From Cytobacillus oceanisediminis (lineage in GTDB: Bacteria > Bacillota > Bacilli > Bacillales > Cytobacillaceae): a stretch of 64,000 bases of DNA. Numbering within the stretch: the stretch's first letter is position 1; the number at the start of each line of letters is the position of its first letter. The stretch lies in contig NZ_QGTW01000001.1 of assembly GCF_003182355.1 (NCBI RefSeq), positions 620,001 through 684,000 on the forward strand, given 5' to 3'. The position numbers were made by a program, and so were the translations under genes. Shown here one piece after another: positions 33,422 through 41,779 of this stretch. The notes beneath the pieces were generated by a model. The model was given only the letters and a program-made list of their open reading frames with translations, made no database searches and was not told the DNA's origin.

Positions 33422-34591
33422 TTACTTTTCCGAATAAGTTGGATTAAATCTGACGGAATACATTAACACATATACAACAATGAATGCTGCGAACAGGTTT
33501 AACACGATTAGCGAATGGTTCAAATTGAAAATTTGAGTAAGCGCTCCGACTCCAATAACCGGAACGATAAATCCAGAGTACGCACACAAATAAAAAGCCG
33601 AAATGACTCGTGGCCGTGCTTTTGGTTCCGGTAACTGTCCGGCAAGTTGTAATGCAATTTGAAAAGTCCACCCACCGCCGATAGACTGGATGAAAATGCC
33701 TGTCCAGAGTAATGGCAAACTTGATGTTAAACCAGAAGAAACAATAACCCATGAACCAATCGCAAGAAGCAGGATGCCGAATCTCATACGTGTAACTGGA
33801 TGACTCGGCCAAGGTATGAGCTGAGCCAAAGCTGCTCCGCTGAGAAGCACGAAAATGATTAATCCAGAAACAGAAAGGTTAGACGTATGAATGACATTCT
33901 TTACGAAAATAGGAATAAGGGCAAATGCGATTCCTTGTATTGTGAAAACAGTGAAGATAGGCAATCCGACCATTGACCAAAAATGAGACCGAATATCGCT
34001 TGGCACACCAAGTGATATCTTAGTTTTTACGCGTATTTGCTCTAGGGAAACATCATCTTTAGGAATTGTTTCCAGTACGATTAGTGAGATAATGAGCAGG
34101 ACAAGCAGAATCCAGAATGGCAAACGGAGTGGCTGAAGATGTATATATTGCAAGATCAAACCTGCGATAGCTGGTCCCAGACCAAAACCAACGAGAATTG
34201 TGATTCCTGATAACCTGAGAGCTGTGCTTACTTTATATGGAGGAGTTTGCTTCATTAGAAAAGCAACAGCTGTACCTGTAAAAGCTCCGTAAGCGATTCC
34301 TTCCAATAACCTGGCGACATAAAGCATCCAGGCATTTTGGCTTCCCAGGAAGAACAAGGTAGATGTGATGGATATCCATATGCTGATGCGAACAACCCTT
34401 TTTAATCCCCAAGTACTTCCTTTGTCTCCAGCAACAAACAAAGTCGGTAATAGGAAAGCAGCATAAATGGCAAACAAAATCGTGATTTGCAAACTGTTAA
34501 GTTTGTAAACATCACTATACAAAGGGAATAAAGGAGTAATAAAGGTAGCCCCACACGACATCAATAGTGAAACTAAAAGCATTCTTTTCAT
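33422..34591 (-). CDS. MFS transporter
   Basis: 389 residues with twelve predicted membrane helices. MFS signatures: GDKGSTWGLKRVVRIS between helices 2 and 3, LLEGIAYGAFTGTAVAF (helix 4-5), and a matching second half. Closest in style to sugar-efflux/multidrug MFS proteins. A TetR regulator lies directly upstream on the same strand, and a palindrome matching that regulator's own upstream region sits in between. This arrangement is typical of drug-induced efflux. Substrate unknown. Confidence 0.85.
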   Translation of the reverse strand: MKRMLLVSLLMSCGATFITPLFPLYSDVYKLNSLQITILFAIYAAFLLPTLFVAGDKGSTWGLKRVVRISIWISITSTLFFLGSQNAWMLYVARLLEGIAYGAFTGTAVAFLMKQTPPYKVSTALRLSGITILVGFGLGPAIAGLILQYIHLQPLRLPFWILLVLLIISLIVLETIPKDDVSLEQIRVKTKISLGVPSDIRSHFWSMVGLPIFTVFTIQGIAFALIPIFVKNVIHTSNLSVSGLIIFVLLSGAALAQLIPWPSHPVTRMRFGILLLAIGSWVIVSSGLTSSLPLLWTGIFIQSIGGGWTFQIALQLAGQLPEPKARPRVISAFYLCAYSGFIVPVIGVGALTQIFNLNHSLIVLNLFAAFIVVYVLMYSVRFNPTYSEK

Positions 34592-34744
34592 TGCAGCAAT
34601 CCCAACTTTCTATAATAAATTCTCCATGGATAATTTCAGCATCCATTAATAAAAGTAAATCAAACTCAAAAATTACCGACTAGAAGGTAAATGTGTTATT
34701 TCCCAGTCAACTATTCCATACATAATAAAAACACAATAATTTTT

Positions 34745-34762
34745 ACTTACTAGAAGGTAAGT
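34745..34762. promoter_or_regulatory. Putative TetR operator 1
   Basis: ACTTACTAGAAGGTAAGT, an 18-bp palindrome (ACTTAC/GTAAGT) between the tetR and MFS genes. The same sequence class recurs at 35361-35378 in front of tetR and at 39946-39963. A weaker copy (GACTAGAAGGTAAA) lies near 34679. Confidence 0.7.
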
Positions 34763-34784
34763 TTTATTTTAAAAAAAACCGTTC

Positions 34785-35348
34785 CTACGGATTTCTTAAG
34801 AAACGGTTTAACTGGTTAAGTACTTCCACTAAGACATCGTCACCTAGAACACGTCTGTATAATAATGCTCCCTTTACACTTGATAATATCGTTACCGCTA
34901 CCTGATGGACATCTTCAGAGCTATTTATGATAGTTGCAGCTTGTGCCTCAGCAACTATTTCTTTCATTACCCTGAGTTCCAGTCTGCTGACTTCCTCAAT
35001 TTTTTCTTGTACGGCATTCGGCAAAGATTCAAAATCTGTCTGGAGCGAAGAGATCGGACAAATTTCAGTACACTCGAATCTTTCAGCTTGCTGCTTAATG
35101 AATTGCTTAAGTTTGTCTTCCGCAGAAACCGAAGAATTTTTAATTGTCATCAAAGATTCCTGCAGCCTCATGAAAAGACGTTCGGTAACTGCAACTCCTA
35201 AATCCTCCTTTTTCTCAAAATGATAGTGAATACTTGCCTTGGTCACTCCAAGTTGTTTAGAGATGTCATCATAGCTAAAGGCTACATACCCTTTTTTCTG
35301 AATTAATTTTATTGCTAAGTCTACAATTTGTTTTTTCCTGTTTTCCAT
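34785..35348 (-). CDS. TetR/AcrR-family regulator of the MFS gene
   Basis: 187 residues. N-terminal HTH: KKQIVDLAIKLIQKKGYVAF, SYDDISKQLGVTKASIHYHF, EKKEDLG. The C-terminal domain carries the FECTEICPISSLQTDFESLP segment typical of the YcnC/QacR-like subgroup with a Cys pair near residue 95, which may sense reactive compounds. Its promoter contains ACTTACTAATAGGTAAGT, and a matching palindrome precedes the MFS gene. Autoregulation and control of the exporter are therefore likely. Confidence 0.85.
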   Translation of the reverse strand: MENRKKQIVDLAIKLIQKKGYVAFSYDDISKQLGVTKASIHYHFEKKEDLGVAVTERLFMRLQESLMTIKNSSVSAEDKLKQFIKQQAERFECTEICPISSLQTDFESLPNAVQEKIEEVSRLELRVMKEIVAEAQAATIINSSEDVHQVAVTILSSVKGALLYRRVLGDDVLVEVLNQLNRFLRNP

Positions 35349-35360
35349 GCCCTAATAGTA

Positions 35361-35378
35361 ACTTACTAATAGGTAAGT
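35361..35378. promoter_or_regulatory. Putative TetR operator 2 (autoregulatory)
   Basis: ACTTACTAATAGGTAAGT, 13 bp upstream of the tetR start codon. It matches operator 1 in both half-sites. Confidence 0.7.
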
Positions 35379-35536
35379 GTCAAATTGAAAAGGTTTTGAG
35401 CTGAAATGTTAATTTCATAAATTTACCTATTTCCTCTATCCGCTTGTCTTTCAGCAATAATAAAAAGGATATAGTGCATACAATTTTTGATAGTAATAAT
35501 AATAAGTAGTAACACATGTTAGGAGTACATTTATTT

Positions 35537-37051
35537 ATGAAAAAGGAAAAAAATAATCTGGATCCTGCAGAAAATCAATCACCTGAAGAGATAGTGAAAA
35601 GAGCCAAAAAGTCATCTGATTTTAAAGAGATTATAAAAAATCTTTCTGGAGTCCAGCTATTCATTTTATATTTCACTTCACTAATCGATCACAAGACTAT
35701 GGAGCATGTCTTTCTTCCATATATTAATGAATGCGAAAAAAAGACTGACCAGGCTTTTGATATTAAACAATTAAAAAACAGCCTTCCACTTGAAGACGTT
35801 ATTCGAACAAAGGAAGCAAAAGAAATCGAAGAAAAAATTCATCAGGGATATGTCCTAATTAAATTTGAAAATACATCTGAAGATTGTCTATTAGTGAATG
35901 TAAGCAATTTATCTAAAGGGATAAGAGAATCTAATGAAACAGAAAATGAATTTAATGTTATCGGGCCAAAATTAGGGTTTGTTGAGAGTCTTGATACCAA
36001 TATTCTTTTACTTCGAACTAAGGTAAAATCTCCTTTATTAACGACTGAAGAGATCGTGCTGGGCACGCTGTCAAACACAAGAGTAATGATTGTTTATTTA
36101 GATGGCATTACAAATGAACAACATATAGAAACAGTAAAAAAAAGGCTCTCTGAAATAGATTTTGATATTATTTGGGATACTTCTGCTTTAATCCAGCTAA
36201 TTAAGGAAAATTCTTATACTCCTTTTCCGCTTTACTTTTCTTCAGAGAGGCTGGATAGAATTTCTTATTCACTCACTTCCGGCCAAGTCGTTATCTTTAG
36301 TGATGGTTCACCATACGCAGTATCCGGACCTACTACCATATTCGATTTTTTTCTCTCATCTGAAGATTATTATTATAACTGGATTATTGGGTCATTCTTC
36401 CGTTTTACACGAATACTTGCGATTATCTTTTCAATCTTTTCTACCTCCATTTATGTTGCGGTTGTGACGTTTCATTATGAGGTGGTACCCGCGGATTTAC
36501 TGGGTCCGCTAATAGAGTCCAGAGCAAACGTTCCATTTCCGCCGCTGCTGGAAGTTCTTTTTTTAGAAATGACCATTGAATTATTAAGAGAGGCAGGAGC
36601 TCGATTGCCTACTAAAGTAGGACAGACATTGGGCATTGTTGGCGGTATTGTCATTGGACAGGCAGCTGTAATGGCAGCACTGACAAGTAATATTTTATTA
36701 ATCATTGTCGCTTTATCAGCCTTAGCTTCATTCACAACACCAACTATCGTTATGTCCAACACCATTAGAATTTTAAGATTTCCCTTTATTATCATGTCAT
36801 CATTCCTAGGCGGGTTAGGTATTATGATAGGCTTTGCCGTGCTGCTATGTCATTTGTTTAAATTAAAATCGTTTGAAACTCCTTACATGGTTCCTTTGCA
36901 TCCTTTCCGCAGCAATAGTCTTGCGGATAGTATCATAAGGCCGCCTTATACTAAATTAAACAAAAGGCCGGATTATTTGAGACCTAAAGATAAAATTAAA
37001 TATTCACCAAAAGAGAGAAACAAAAAGAAGGAAGATATTAATGACGAATAA
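35537..37051 (+). CDS. Spore germination protein, GerA family
   Basis: About 504 residues from the ATG at 35537 (TTAGGAG 11 nt upstream; an ATG at 35516 is possible but has no SD). Soluble N-terminal half with VNVSNLSKGIRESNETENEF and GPKLGFVESLDTNI; C-terminal half with about five membrane helices around EMTIELLREAGARLPTKVGQ and TLGIVGGIVIGQAAVMAALT. GerA-type subunits form the membrane channel of nutrient germinant receptors. First gene of a gerA-gerC-gerB operon; its end overlaps gerC by 11 bp. Confidence 0.93.
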   Translation: MKKEKNNLDPAENQSPEEIVKRAKKSSDFKEIIKNLSGVQLFILYFTSLIDHKTMEHVFLPYINECEKKTDQAFDIKQLKNSLPLEDVIRTKEAKEIEEKIHQGYVLIKFENTSEDCLLVNVSNLSKGIRESNETENEFNVIGPKLGFVESLDTNILLLRTKVKSPLLTTEEIVLGTLSNTRVMIVYLDGITNEQHIETVKKRLSEIDFDIIWDTSALIQLIKENSYTPFPLYFSSERLDRISYSLTSGQVVIFSDGSPYAVSGPTTIFDFFLSSEDYYYNWIIGSFFRFTRILAIIFSIFSTSIYVAVVTFHYEVVPADLLGPLIESRANVPFPPLLEVLFLEMTIELLREAGARLPTKVGQTLGIVGGIVIGQAAVMAALTSNILLIIVALSALASFTTPTIVMSNTIRILRFPFIIMSSFLGGLGIMIGFAVLLCHLFKLKSFETPYMVPLHPFRSNSLADSIIRPPYTKLNKRPDYLRPKDKIKYSPKERNKKKEDINDE

Positions 37052-38120
37052 CACATTTATTAAAATGGGGTTTGTTGTTCTAACTCTAATCCTGACTGGA
37101 TGTGTGCCTCACAATATTATTAATGAAGTCTCTCTGATGCATAATGTAGGATATGACAAAGAAGGTGAGATGCTAAAGGCAAGTGTTGTTTATCCAAATT
37201 ATGCCGAGAGTGATAATCCTGCTTTAATCACAGCTGCTGCTAAAAATCCATCCAGTCTGCAGGAAGAACTTAGCCATAAGTCTCAATTTCCATTTGAAAT
37301 AGGTCAAGTACGAGTAATGATATTTGGGGATCAACTAAGCAGAGATGGTTTAGCTTCTATATTAGACCCCATCTGTAAGGATCCAAAAATTGGCATAGTA
37401 AGAATTGTCATTACAGATGGAACTCCAGATTTAATACTAAGTAAAACACTTAATGAGCGTCCGCTATTCTTAATGAATTTGATTGATAAAAGTATTGAAA
37501 ATGAAGGAATTCCTGAATCTAACTCCCATGTAATGTATGACCAGTTTTTTGGAAGTGGAATTGATATGTCCTTTCCAAATCTTACAGTTGATTCTAAAGG
37601 GAAAATTAAAGTCAATGGTATGGGGATTTTCAAAGGTGAAAAATTAGCATTTAGGATTTCCGAAAAAGAAGCCTTCTTATTAAAATTAATGACCGATAAA
37701 AACAAAAGGGGAGTATACAGTTTTGACCTTAACATGCATGGACACAAAGCTAATATTGGGGTCAGAACGAACTATGGAAAACACAAGGTGAAATTCATCA
37801 AGGAGAACCTCAGGGAACAAGTTAGAGTAAGCCTAAATTTAGATGTAGAACTTGATGCTTTGCCTGAATGGATCAATTTAGAAGATGAAAAGGATCTTAA
37901 ATTATTTAAAACCGCCTTACAGAAATCAATTTCAAACGATGCTGAATTACTACTTAAGGATTTTCAAACAAATGGTGTAGATCCTTTAGGTTTAGGAAGA
38001 GTGTATAAAGCAAATCACAGAAATTATTCTGAAAAGAGTTTTTACGATAGGATATATCCTAATATGACATATGAGGTAAATACAAAAATTACAGTTAGGC
38101 AAACTGGGGTGGGAAATTAG
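37041..38120 (+). CDS. Spore germination lipoprotein, Ger(x)C family
   Basis: 359 residues with a lipoprotein signal peptide (VVLTLILTGC lipobox near residue 21), followed by NEVSLMHNVGYDKEGEM and the GerC domains, including PFEIGQVRVMIFGDQLSRDG and NVKGMGIFKGEKLAF-like strands. Third canonical receptor subunit, anchored on the outer face of the inner spore membrane. SD AGAAGGAAG lies inside the end of gerA. Stop overlaps the gerB start (TAGTG). Confidence 0.92.
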   Translation: MTNNTFIKMGFVVLTLILTGCVPHNIINEVSLMHNVGYDKEGEMLKASVVYPNYAESDNPALITAAAKNPSSLQEELSHKSQFPFEIGQVRVMIFGDQLSRDGLASILDPICKDPKIGIVRIVITDGTPDLILSKTLNERPLFLMNLIDKSIENEGIPESNSHVMYDQFFGSGIDMSFPNLTVDSKGKIKVNGMGIFKGEKLAFRISEKEAFLLKLMTDKNKRGVYSFDLNMHGHKANIGVRTNYGKHKVKFIKENLREQVRVSLNLDVELDALPEWINLEDEKDLKLFKTALQKSISNDAELLLKDFQTNGVDPLGLGRVYKANHRNYSEKSFYDRIYPNMTYEVNTKITVRQTGVGN

Positions 38121-39229
38121 TGAACGTAAAAGTAGAAAAACAATTTCAAGTTTCGGCTTTTTTCACATTTTTTCTCATTCACTCTTCACAAACCGGAATT
38201 GGTATCCTAAATTTCCAAAGCCAGGTTATTAAACATGCTGAGCAGGACGCCTGGATTTCTTTAATGATAACTTGGGTTACAACCCAAATCATACTCTATA
38301 TTATTTTTAAGCTATTAGGCGAGGGAACTAATGATTTAGTAGCTGTTCATCAGTATTGCTTTGGAAAAGCGATTGGCAGCATAATGTCTGTCCTGGCATT
38401 GGTTTATTTCTGGCTGGCTTCTTTGACAGTCCTCCGTGCTTATATTGAGGTCATCCAAATATGGGTGTATCCTACATTAAAAACATGGCAGCTATGTTTC
38501 GTTTTCGGACTCACATTTTATTATATTATCTCAAGCGGCTTCCGCAGTCTAACTGGCTTTAGTTTCTGGGGAGTTATTTTGCCTTCTTTTCTGTTCTTTT
38601 TAATCTATTTCCCATTGAAGCACACGAATTATATTTATCTGCTTCCTGCCTTCAGTCATTCCCTCAGTGAGCTATTTTTATCTTCTAAAGGGTATTCCCT
38701 GCTTTTTCTTGGTTTCGAGTGGATCCTGATGTATTATCCCTTTCTTAGGAGTTCAAATAACAGAGATATTTCAAAATGGGCGTATCTTGGCAATATATAT
38801 ACTCTCATTGTGTACCTAATTATAACGTTAATATCATTCTTATACTTTAATCAAGAGGTATTACAGCATTTACCCTGGCCCACTCTAATGATGGTTAAGA
38901 TCGTGCAATTCTCTTTCCTGGAAAGATTTGAATATGTATTCATATTTATTTGGCTGCTAGTGGTTATATCCCCGATATGTATTTCTTTGTGGGCATGTAC
39001 AAGAATCGTAAAAAGAACTTTTTCAATACCTCCTAAAGCGACTTTACTATTCTTACTGATTGCAGAGATGATAGCTTCTGTATACCTTCAGGAATTTAAG
39101 AGTATTGATTATCTTGTCAATTTTACTTCTAATGCGGGAATTGGTTTTGTATATGTGTATCTGCCGCTCCTTCTTATTATAAAATGGATTAAGAACCATT
39201 TTATGAAAAATAGGTTAAACAAAATCTAG
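38120..39229 (+). CDS. Spore germination permease, GerAB/ArcD/ProY family
   Basis: 369 residues with ten membrane helices of the amino-acid-permease-like GerB fold: FFLIHSSQTGIGILNFQSQV, ISLMITWVTTQIILYIIFKL and later FEYVFIFIWLLVVISPICIS. GTG start inside TAGTG. GerB subunits bind the germinant. Sequence does not show which nutrient. The operon order A-C-B matches the second receptor at 51.7-55.5 kb but the proteins differ considerably. Confidence 0.92.
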   Translation: MNVKVEKQFQVSAFFTFFLIHSSQTGIGILNFQSQVIKHAEQDAWISLMITWVTTQIILYIIFKLLGEGTNDLVAVHQYCFGKAIGSIMSVLALVYFWLASLTVLRAYIEVIQIWVYPTLKTWQLCFVFGLTFYYIISSGFRSLTGFSFWGVILPSFLFFLIYFPLKHTNYIYLLPAFSHSLSELFLSSKGYSLLFLGFEWILMYYPFLRSSNNRDISKWAYLGNIYTLIVYLIITLISFLYFNQEVLQHLPWPTLMMVKIVQFSFLERFEYVFIFIWLLVVISPICISLWACTRIVKRTFSIPPKATLLFLLIAEMIASVYLQEFKSIDYLVNFTSNAGIGFVYVYLPLLLIIKWIKNHFMKNRLNKI

Positions 39230-39289
39230 TTGCGGGTTTTTGAAAGGCCGATCTTGCTTTTGAAAACAAAAAAGAATGATGTTCTGCAA

Positions 39290-39327
39290 AAAAAAGAGTG
39301 CCTATCTTGATAAAGATAGGCACTCTT
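39290..39327 (-). terminator. Terminator between gerB and the Ohr gene
   Basis: AAGAGTGCCTATCTT/AAGATAGGCACTCTT, a perfect 15-bp stem with a 4-nt loop; on the minus strand it is followed by a run of Ts, so it ends the Ohr-gene transcript and probably also slows the convergent gerB transcript. Confidence 0.85.
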
Positions 39328-39354
39328 GGGGTATGAAAAAAATCGGGAAGCTGA

Positions 39355-39783
39355 TTAACCAACAACGTTGGATATCACTTCGATATTACCTTGAGTTGCT
39401 TTTGCATAAGGACAAACCTTATGAGCTTCCGCAACGACTTCTTCTGCCACGCTAGTTTCTACACCCTTCACAGTGATATCCATTGTAATGGCCAGCACAT
39501 AGCCATCGTTTACATCCTTGCCAAGCGTAACATGTGATGCAATATTTATACCTTCTGTTTTAATGTTCTTTTTCCTCAGGACAGTGCCCATCGCTCCCTG
39601 GAAGCATGCGGCAAACCCTGCAGCGAACAGCTGCTCCGGATTGGTTCCAGCTCCGTCCCCGCCTAATTCCTTTGGATATCTCAAGTCTACATTCAGATTG
39701 TTATCGTCAGATACTGCTTTGCCATCTCTTCCGCCTTGAACATTTACTGTAGCCGTGTATAATTTCTTTTCTATTTTCATCAT
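39355..39783 (-). CDS. OsmC/Ohr-family organic hydroperoxide reductase
   Basis: 142 residues. Ohr signatures: LYTATVNVQGGRDGKA, KELGGDGAGTNPEQLFAAGF, the catalytic Cys in AACFQGAMG (about 60) and the second Cys in HKVCPYAKATQGNI (about 124). Ohr enzymes reduce lipid and organic peroxides using lipoamide, so the lipoyl-bearing complex at 17.6 kb could in principle serve as a source of reductant. The adjacent upstream DNA holds a broken copy of its 3' end and a TetR-type palindrome. Confidence 0.9.
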   Translation of the reverse strand: MMKIEKKLYTATVNVQGGRDGKAVSDDNNLNVDLRYPKELGGDGAGTNPEQLFAAGFAACFQGAMGTVLRKKNIKTEGINIASHVTLGKDVNDGYVLAITMDITVKGVETSVAEEVVAEAHKVCPYAKATQGNIEVISNVVG

Positions 39784-39821
39784 TTTTAAAACTCCCCTTT
39801 TTATAATGAATTAGTAGTTTT

Positions 39822-39908
39822 AATTGCTTCGATATTTCCACGAGTAGCTTTTGCATGGAGGGCAAACTTTATGAGCTCGGCAATGACTTTTTCTATAACG
39901 CTAGTCTT
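39822..39908 (-). pseudogene. Remnant of a second OsmC/Ohr gene (3' end only)
   Basis: On the minus strand the DNA reads AHKVCPP, then in a shifted frame AKATRGNIEAI. This parallels AHKVCPYAKATQGNIEVI of the intact gene 400 bp away. A TAG and a frameshift are present. It shows a past tandem duplication, or recombination between two OsmC loci, at this site. Confidence 0.65.
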
Positions 39909-39945
39909 TGCCCTTCTCTTTCGTCCAGAAGGCTCACTGTTTTTT

Positions 39946-39963
39946 ACTTACTAGAAGGTAGGT
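39946..39963. promoter_or_regulatory. Stray copy of the TetR operator
   Basis: ACTTACTAGAAGGTAGGT and its flanks (TTT before; TTATCTTAAAAAAAA after) resemble 34741-34776, so a short piece of the tetR-MFS region seems to have been copied here, upstream of the OsmC remnant. Confidence 0.55.
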
Positions 39964-40048
39964 TTATCTTAAAAAAAAGACCTTAGGATACAAAGACTAT
40001 CAAGGTTACCAAAATGGACAAATTATTATGGCACGGAACTTTGAGATA

Positions 40049-40492
40049 TTATTTTTCAGTTGCGACATTCCCCATTGCAATAGAAATTCTATTCCAGCTG
40101 TTGATTTGATTGATGATTAGAACAAGGTCAATATATTGTTTCTCATCATAATGTTCACGTACTCGCTGATAAAGCTTATCTGGCACTCGTTTCGCCGGGA
40201 TTAAAGTTATGTGCTCTGTTAATTCAAGAGCTGCTTTTTCTGCTTCGGTGTAAAATGTGCACTCTCTCCATGCACTAATGCAATATAAACGTTGTTCCGT
40301 TTCTCCCATTTTTCTCGCATCAGCTGTATGCATGTTAATGCAATAGGCACAGCCATTTATTTGTGAAGCCCGAATTTTTATAAGTTCACGAAGTTTACGG
40401 TCTAAACCTGTCGTTTTCGTATACTTCTCCATTTCCATCATTATTTTCATTGCCTCTGGTGCTAAATTGTAATAATCAATTCGTTGTTCCAA
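40049..40492 (-). CDS. AhpD-like carboxymuconolactone decarboxylase-family protein
   Basis: 147 residues from a TTG at 40492, chosen because AGGAGG lies 8 nt upstream; the same frame is open to an ATG at 40552. The AhpD core motif INGCAYCINMHTADARK (redox CxxC with His, about 50-65) is followed by LYCISAWRECTFYTEAEKAALEL. These all-helical trimers are thiol peroxidases or disulfide reductases acting in oxidative or electrophile stress. Divergent from an Rrf2 regulator, which is a common pairing. Confidence 0.87.
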   Translation of the reverse strand: MEQRIDYYNLAPEAMKIMMEMEKYTKTTGLDRKLRELIKIRASQINGCAYCINMHTADARKMGETEQRLYCISAWRECTFYTEAEKAALELTEHITLIPAKRVPDKLYQRVREHYDEKQYIDLVLIINQINSWNRISIAMGNVATEK

Positions 40493-40653
40493 TATCAATT
40501 CCTCCTTATAAGCTGATTCAACAAATAATTGAACCGCATTTTGAAATTTCAATTGTGGATAGCATCAATCAGCGATTGATATTATCTATAATAAATTGTA
40601 CACTTTATTATGTCAAACCTCTTTTAATGTTAATTGATTCCAAATGACCCTGT

Positions 40654-40682
40654 TTGACAAAAAAATAAAAAATTTTTAAGAT
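40654..40682 (+). promoter_or_regulatory. Sigma-A promoter of the Rrf2 gene
   Basis: TTGACA (40654-40659), 17-bp AT-rich spacer, TAAGAT (40677-40682), 33 bp before the ATG. The 160-bp divergent spacer probably also contains the Rrf2 operator. Confidence 0.55.
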
Positions 40683-40714
40683 AAATTAATCTCATTTATG
40701 AAGAGGTGATATTA

Positions 40715-41209
40715 ATGCAGTATAGTATTGGGGTTGAATATGCACTTCACTGCCTTGTCTATTTAATTGATAATCCAGAGGATTCATCCATTGGGATAAA
40801 GGAACTTTCCCATTTTCAAGGGGTTTCAGAAACATACCTATCAAAGATTTTCAGTAAATTATCTAAGAACGGTATTGTAAGTTCAGTTCCTGGAGTTAAG
40901 GGTGGTTATAAACTCGCTAAATCTCCGGAAGAAATATCTTTTTGGGATGTAATTGAAGCAGTTGAAGGTCCCAAGCCGATTTTTCAATGCAAACACATTA
41001 AAGATAATGGTTATTTGTATAGAGAAAATATCTGCTCTACAGGTACCTCCTCTTGTACCATCAATTTAGTTATGCTCTCTGCGGAAGAAACTATGCGTGA
41101 TTTCCTGCGTGGCAAAACGCTTTCATGGTTAAAGGAAGAGCTTGAGCGTGTCTTGCCTAAACAAATACGTGAAGAAACTCGGAAATATTTTTCGAAGAGC
41201 AGCCTATAA
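40715..41209 (+). CDS. Rrf2-family transcriptional regulator
   Basis: 164 residues from the ATG at 40715 (GAGGTG 6 nt upstream; a GTG at 40706 is less likely). Rrf2 winged helix: QYSIGVEYALHCLVYLIDNP, IKELSHFQGVSETYLSKIFS, VPGVKGGYKLAKSPEEISFW. Three cysteines follow (FQCKHIKDNG, ENICSTGTSSC), spaced like those of redox or Fe-S sensing members. It probably regulates the divergent AhpD-like gene in response to oxidants or electrophiles. Confidence 0.88.
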   Translation: MQYSIGVEYALHCLVYLIDNPEDSSIGIKELSHFQGVSETYLSKIFSKLSKNGIVSSVPGVKGGYKLAKSPEEISFWDVIEAVEGPKPIFQCKHIKDNGYLYRENICSTGTSSCTINLVMLSAEETMRDFLRGKTLSWLKEELERVLPKQIREETRKYFSKSSL

Positions 41210-41211
41210 AT

Positions 41212-41267
41212 AAACCTCTCATTAAATTCCTAAATTAAGAGGAATTTAGAGAGGTTTGTTTTTTTTC
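41212..41267 (+). terminator. Terminator of the Rrf2 gene
   Basis: AAACCTCTC ... GAGAGGTTTG with an inner AAATTCCT/AGGAATTT stem, followed by TTTTTTTT. A second hairpin (CCTCATTTA ... TAAATGAGG, 41469-41514) follows; I see no gene in 41268-41540. Confidence 0.85.
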
Positions 41268-41540
41268 AGGAAAAACGTATCTTCCGATTGTCTATTGATA
41301 ACGGACAATCAACCTCAACTCCCTAGTTTAATACGATTTTCTCAAGCTAATAAATTTTACCCTTATTAGTTGTCTATCCTTTATATCTTACATCCCAAAG
41401 TATTACATTGTTCAAACCTTTTTCAGTGAAAGCTTTCAGAAATAATGCTGTTACTAATTATCAAAAAACCTCATTTACTTATGATATGGTTCGCCGTAAT
41501 ATATCTAAATGAGGTTTTTGGCTTACCTAATAGAACTGAG

Positions 41541-41640
41541 TTATTTTTTAATATTATTGTAAAACGAAGCATTGTATTGTTCATTATCTTTTTCCCTCAA
41601 GTTATCTAAGATCAATAACGCATCCTTATCTGTTACTTTT
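41541..41640 (-). pseudogene. C-terminal fragment of an unidentified gene
   Basis: The minus strand reads KVTDKDALLILDNLREKDNE followed by QYNASFYNNIKK and a TAA, closed upstream by another TAA. The sequence looks protein-like, but it has no start and no family I recognise. Confidence 0.3.
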
Positions 41641-41740
41641 TAAAATTTAAAATAAAAGCCGTTTTGTCCCGCACTTTTCAAGTATAATGAACCATATTCA
41701 GATAATGCATATAATAATTCTTGGAGAGAATTCTATACAT

Positions 41741-41779
41741 ATGACGAAAAAACAAAAAACGAGGTTTAAAAATGAGTAA
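41741..41779 (+). CDS. Possible 12-residue leader peptide overlapping the dbpA start
   Basis: ATG at 41741, 20 nt after GGAGAG, encodes [12 protein letters not shown] and stops at 41777-41779 inside the helicase start (AATGAGTAA). The dbpA SD (ACGAGG) lies within it. Translating ribosomes would open or reinitiate at dbpA. Very basic and Lys-rich. It could be chance. Confidence 0.35.
   Translation: MTKKQKTRFKNE

Noticed and set aside
33444..33812. 122-codon ORF overlapping the MFS gene
   Set aside because: Alternate frame inside a gene with clear membrane topology.
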